Shown here piece by piece: positions 61,590 through 64,000 of a stretch of 64,000 nucleotides of DNA. The translations under genes and the position numbers were made by a program. How positions within the stretch are numbered: the stretch's first letter is position 1; every line of letters starts with the position of its first letter. Origin of the DNA: Haloterrigena alkaliphila (GTDB lineage: Archaea > Halobacteriota > Halobacteria > Halobacteriales > Natrialbaceae); assembly GCF_017352155.2 (NCBI RefSeq), contig NZ_CP071462.1, positions 868,001 to 932,000 on the forward strand, written 5' to 3'. Under the pieces are notes generated by a model. It saw only the letters and a program-made list of their open reading frames with translations, made no database searches and was not told the origin of the DNA.

Positions 61590-62195
61590 GTGGGCCTCTA
61601 CGAACGGTATCTCGCCCTGCGGATTCGCCGACACGACGGCGACCTTCCCGATCACGTCGCGCTCGTGATTACCGAGCGCGACCTCCTCGAGCGGGGCGCA
61701 TACGAGACGCTGACGGACTTCTTCGCGTGGGCGTTCGAGTACGCGACGCGGGTGACCGTCTACGTGAGCGTCCTCGATGGCGCCGCAGTCCCCGCTCTGC
61801 GGCGGGAACTCGAGACGATCGACGCGCCCCGCGAGGTCGCCGTCCGCGGTCCGGACGACCGGACGCAGGCGGACGCGCCGATCCGCATCGGGATCGGTCT
61901 CGGTGGCAAACACGAGTTCACCAGCGCCGTGCGGACGCTCGCCGAACGCGTCGAGGCGGGCGAACTCGATCCCGAAGCGATCGACGACGAGCGGGTCGAG
62001 GAGCACCTGGTCTTCCCCTCGGAACCCGACCTCGTGATCAAGACCGGCGCCGAACGGCTCTCGGATTTCATGATCTGGCAGTCGGTCTACTCCGAACTCT
62101 ACTTCACCGACGTCAACTGGCGGGACTTCCGCAAGCGGGACTTCCTCCGGGCGGTCCGGGAGTACTGCAACCGGTCGCGTCGATACGGTCGTTAA
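61590..62195 (+). CDS. Degenerate cis-prenyltransferase (UppS-like) lacking the catalytic Asp motif
   Basis: A 201-residue protein with a GTG start. Its C-terminal half matches UppS: DLVIKTGAERLSDFMIWQSV, then YSELYFTDVNWRDFRKRDFL, corresponding to the RxxGExRxSNFLxWQ...ELYFTD block of cis-prenyltransferases. The N-terminal catalytic motif (MDGNRRWA in active enzymes) is absent: the aligned strand reads HVALVITERDLLERGAYETL. Length is ~50 residues below the family norm. An active UppS gene lies 500 bases away. By analogy with NgBR/Nus1 and other heteromeric cis-prenyltransferases, it may be a non-catalytic partner subunit. Confidence 0.8.
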   Translation: MGLYERYLALRIRRHDGDLPDHVALVITERDLLERGAYETLTDFFAWAFEYATRVTVYVSVLDGAAVPALRRELETIDAPREVAVRGPDDRTQADAPIRIGIGLGGKHEFTSAVRTLAERVEAGELDPEAIDDERVEEHLVFPSEPDLVIKTGAERLSDFMIWQSVYSELYFTDVNWRDFRKRDFLRAVREYCNRSRRYGR

Positions 62196-62578
62196 CGACC
62201 CGACTCGAGTACTCCGATCGACTCGGGCGACGCGGTGCCGGCCCGTCGCTCGCCGAGCGGGTCCTCGAGTCCGACGATCGGCCCGGAGAGCCGGAGGGTG
62301 TCGAACCGCAGTTCGTACCGGAGGACGCCGTAGTCCTCGAGTTTCGGGAGCGTCGCGTGAACGAGGGAGACGCTGATCTCCGACCGGGTTCGCTCGGCGT
62401 CGACCGCGGCGACGGCCGCCGCCAACTCCTCGAGCGGGAGTTCCCGATCGGAGCGCGACAGTGCGTGGATCGCGATTCGCGTACGGACGGTTTCGAGCAG
62501 GGACGCAGCCGTCGGTACGGGGAGGTCCGTCAGGCGGGCGAACCGCTCGACGTCGACGGCGTTATCGAGGGCGGCCAT
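62192..62578 (-). CDS. Winged-helix regulator (DUF7344-like)
   Basis: A 128-residue protein. Residues ~25-95 form a predicted winged helix: TRIAIHALSRSDRELPLEEL, then AAAVAAVDAERTRSEISVSL and VHATLPKLEDYGVLRYE, the layout of haloarchaeal DUF7344 domains (helix, basic turn, recognition helix LVHATLPKLED, wing). The ATG at 62578 is preceded by a CTTTATTTCC TATA box. Its TAA shares the palindrome TTAA with the stop of the convergent degenerate cis-prenyltransferase gene. It may regulate the lipid genes around it; the target is unproven. Confidence 0.8.
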   Translation of the reverse strand: MAALDNAVDVERFARLTDLPVPTAASLLETVRTRIAIHALSRSDRELPLEELAAAVAAVDAERTRSEISVSLVHATLPKLEDYGVLRYELRFDTLRLSGPIVGLEDPLGERRAGTASPESIGVLESGR

Positions 62579-62600
62579 TACGTATTCTTGTATTTGTATT

Positions 62601-62610
62601 GGAAATAAAG
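62601..62610 (-). promoter_or_regulatory. TATA box of the DUF7344-like gene
   Basis: The minus strand reads CTTTATTTCC, 23-32 bases before the ATG at 62578, within a 50-base AT-rich patch. Confidence 0.55.
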
Positions 62611-62696
62611 TATTTATGATCGGTTTACCAGTTGCGCCGGATAGGATCGCCGTCGCTGACGGGGGTGGAGTACCTCGATACGGTGAGGGAACGCGC

Positions 62697-63671
62697 TCAG
62701 TCGGCGGCCCGGCCGCTCGAGTCGATGCCGTCGACCTGCTCGTTCTCGCCGGCCTCGAGTTCCTCCGGATCGGGTCGTTCGGCCGTCGGCAGCGAGTCGC
62801 GGAACCGCTCGACGATCGACTGGGCCTCGGCGAGTTCGGCGTCGCTGATGGCACCGAGCAGGGCCAGCGCGCGTCGAGCGCGGGTCCGCCGCCACGACTC
62901 CGCGCGGTGCTCGTAGGTTCGGATCCCACGCAGGAAGTCCGTCTTCGAGAACTCCGGCCAGTAGGGGGTACAGAAGAAGACGGCGGCTTCGTTCCCGTTG
63001 GCGTGCCACGGCAGGAAGTTCGACGTGCGCTCGTCGCCGCCCGTTCGGATGATCAGGTCGACGTCACGAACGGGTTGTTCGTAAAGTCGGTCCTCGATCG
63101 TCTCGACCTCGATGTCGTCGGGCGAGACCTCGCCCGCTTCGACGTCGGCGGCCACGCCGCGAACCGCCTCGAGCAGCTGCGAGCGACCGCCGTAGGCCAG
63201 CGCGATGTTGAGGACGAACCGGTCGTAGCCGCGCGTACGGCGCTCGGCGTAGTCGACGGCCTCGCGGACCCGCTCGGGGAGTCGGTCGACGTCGCCGATC
63301 GCCCGGATCCGCACCTCGTTGTCGTGGACGCGGTCGGCGTCGGCGAACTCGCGGAGTTTCTCACAGAGGAGGTCGAACAGGGCCTCGTTCTCCTCGTCTG
63401 GTCGGTCGAAGTTCTCGGTGGAGAAGGCGTACAGCGTCAGCTCCTCGACGCCGACGTCCTGACACCACTCGAGGACGCGCTCGGTCGTCTTGGCTCCCGC
63501 GCGGTGGCCCTGTGGGGCGTCGTTGCCCTTGCGCCGGGCGTACCGCCGGTTCCCGTCCTGGATCACCGCGACGTGGGTCGGCGCACCGGAGATCTCTCTC
63601 GAGAGCAACTGCTCGTAGGCCGCGTCGACGCGCTGCCGGAGCCACCGCTTCATCACCCGTCTAGAAGTCAT
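62697..63671 (-). CDS. uppS: Polyprenyl (undecaprenyl-type) diphosphate synthase, catalytic
   Basis: A 324-residue cis-prenyltransferase that elongates farnesyl or geranylgeranyl diphosphate into long-chain dolichol-type polyprenyl diphosphate, used for glycan carriers. Catalytic motif HVAVIQDGNRRYARRKGN (~33-50), then LTLYAFSTENFDRPDEEN (~78-95), LNIALAYGGRSQLLEAV (~152-168) and DLIIRTGGDERTSNFLPWHA (~206-225) are intact. The C-terminal ~60 residues are extra and disordered (SLPTAERPDPEELEAGENEQ). The start at 63671 is the first ATG with a TATA box (AGTATAACAC) 20-29 bases upstream. Part of a locus with DUF92 and a degenerate paralog. Confidence 0.95.
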   Translation of the reverse strand: MTSRRVMKRWLRQRVDAAYEQLLSREISGAPTHVAVIQDGNRRYARRKGNDAPQGHRAGAKTTERVLEWCQDVGVEELTLYAFSTENFDRPDEENEALFDLLCEKLREFADADRVHDNEVRIRAIGDVDRLPERVREAVDYAERRTRGYDRFVLNIALAYGGRSQLLEAVRGVAADVEAGEVSPDDIEVETIEDRLYEQPVRDVDLIIRTGGDERTSNFLPWHANGNEAAVFFCTPYWPEFSKTDFLRGIRTYEHRAESWRRTRARRALALLGAISDAELAEAQSIVERFRDSLPTAERPDPEELEAGENEQVDGIDSSGRAAD

Positions 63672-63690
63672 CGCTCCCTATGTCTCTTGT

Positions 63691-63700
63691 GTGTTATACT
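63691..63700 (-). promoter_or_regulatory. TATA box of uppS
   Basis: The minus strand reads AGTATAACAC 20-29 bases before the ATG at 63671, giving a leaderless transcript. Farther upstream CCACACC/GGTGTGG (63720-63726 and 63740-63746) form a 7-base inverted repeat. Confidence 0.55.
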
Positions 63701-63880
63701 CCACCTGAGAGACTGATCACCACACCTATCCGACGAACGGGTGTGGATTCATTCGCCGACTGGGTGCAGATTCGCCCCACCGGTCCGACAATTGGGGACG
63801 GATCAACCCCCGCCAAATGGCCCGAAATCGCCCTATCGGAACCGTGACGGCTATCAGTCCGGGGACTCTCGCTTCCGACA

Positions 63881-64000
63881 ATGGCAGATTCGCACGCGGT
63901 CGACGAGGACCTCTACCAGCGGACGAAGGCGCTGCTCGAGCCGGGCGAGATCGAACTCAACGGGGCGATCGTCCACACCGACTACGACGGACAAGAGGAC
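63881..64000 (+). CDS. N-terminal part of a conserved haloarchaeal protein
   Basis: The first 40 codons of a gene cut by the window end: MADSHAVDEDLYQRTKALLE, then PGEIELNGAIVHTDYDGQED. The reading is acidic with a helix followed by short strands, typical of a soluble haloarchaeal protein, and the frame is open to the edge. I do not recognise the family from this part. It is divergent from uppS with 209 bases between start codons, in which no other gene is seen. Confidence 0.65.
   Translation, partial: MADSHAVDEDLYQRTKALLEPGEIELNGAIVHTDYDGQED

Overview
The window is chromosomal DNA of a halophilic archaeon (class Halobacteria). The evidence is the high GC content, very acidic proteins, Tat-type lipoprotein signals (RR motif followed by LAGC), leaderless promoters with a TATA box about 25 to 30 bases before the start codon, archaeal DnaG primase, the SAMP-activating enzyme UbaA, a FolC-FolP fusion, an FAU-1 type RNase and many small zinc-ribbon proteins. 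Gene content suggests a Natrinema/Haloterrigena-like member of the Natrialbales; that placement is inference. No tRNA, rRNA, CRISPR array or transposase was recognised.

Layout. 0-4 kb: end of pdxS, a long palindromic element, thrB and a divergent FAD oxidoreductase. 4-12 kb: a transducer (MCP) with an unusually long acidic tail, an AT-rich spacer, and three tandem paralogous solute-binding lipoproteins with no ABC permease or ATPase beside them. 12-17 kb: an MFS transporter, a small lower-GC island (RHH regulator, two unknown membrane proteins, a truncated DUF389 gene) and a lipoprotein polysaccharide deacetylase. 17-27 kb: conserved haloarchaeal proteins, an FAD oxidoreductase, a receiver protein that appears to carry a histidine-kinase tail, a REC-PAS-GAF histidine kinase and carB. 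27-34 kb: membrane hydrolase, PHP phosphoesterase overlapping a CDP-alcohol phosphatidyltransferase, GNAT, a divergent ABC-2 permease/ATPase pair, and a cupin behind a 20-bp palindrome. 34-44 kb: FolCP, membrane proteins, aldo/keto reductase, atypical SDR, a zinc ribbon, a remnant of a BASS-family transporter, Nudix and FAU-1. 44-53 kb: PrsW-like protease, a 722-residue modular acidic protein, riboflavin synthase, a degenerate M24 protein overlapping a UvrD-type helicase, zinc ribbons and UbaA. 53-64 kb: an atypical SDR, an SSS symporter with its DUF3311 partner, a membrane-anchored wHTH protein, dnaG, a Cys-rich HxlR regulator with a CGCGGGC membrane protein, and a prenol-lipid locus (DUF92, a degenerate cis-prenyltransferase, a DUF7344-like regulator, UppS).

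Themes. The MCP and its binding-protein neighbours suggest binding-protein-mediated chemotaxis. The 60-64 kb locus suggests a two-subunit cis-prenyltransferase, one subunit catalytic and one lacking the catalytic motif. A palindromic element with a shared 17-base core occurs three times, each time in a convergent intergenic spacer longer than 400 bases; these are the only convergent spacers of that size in the window.
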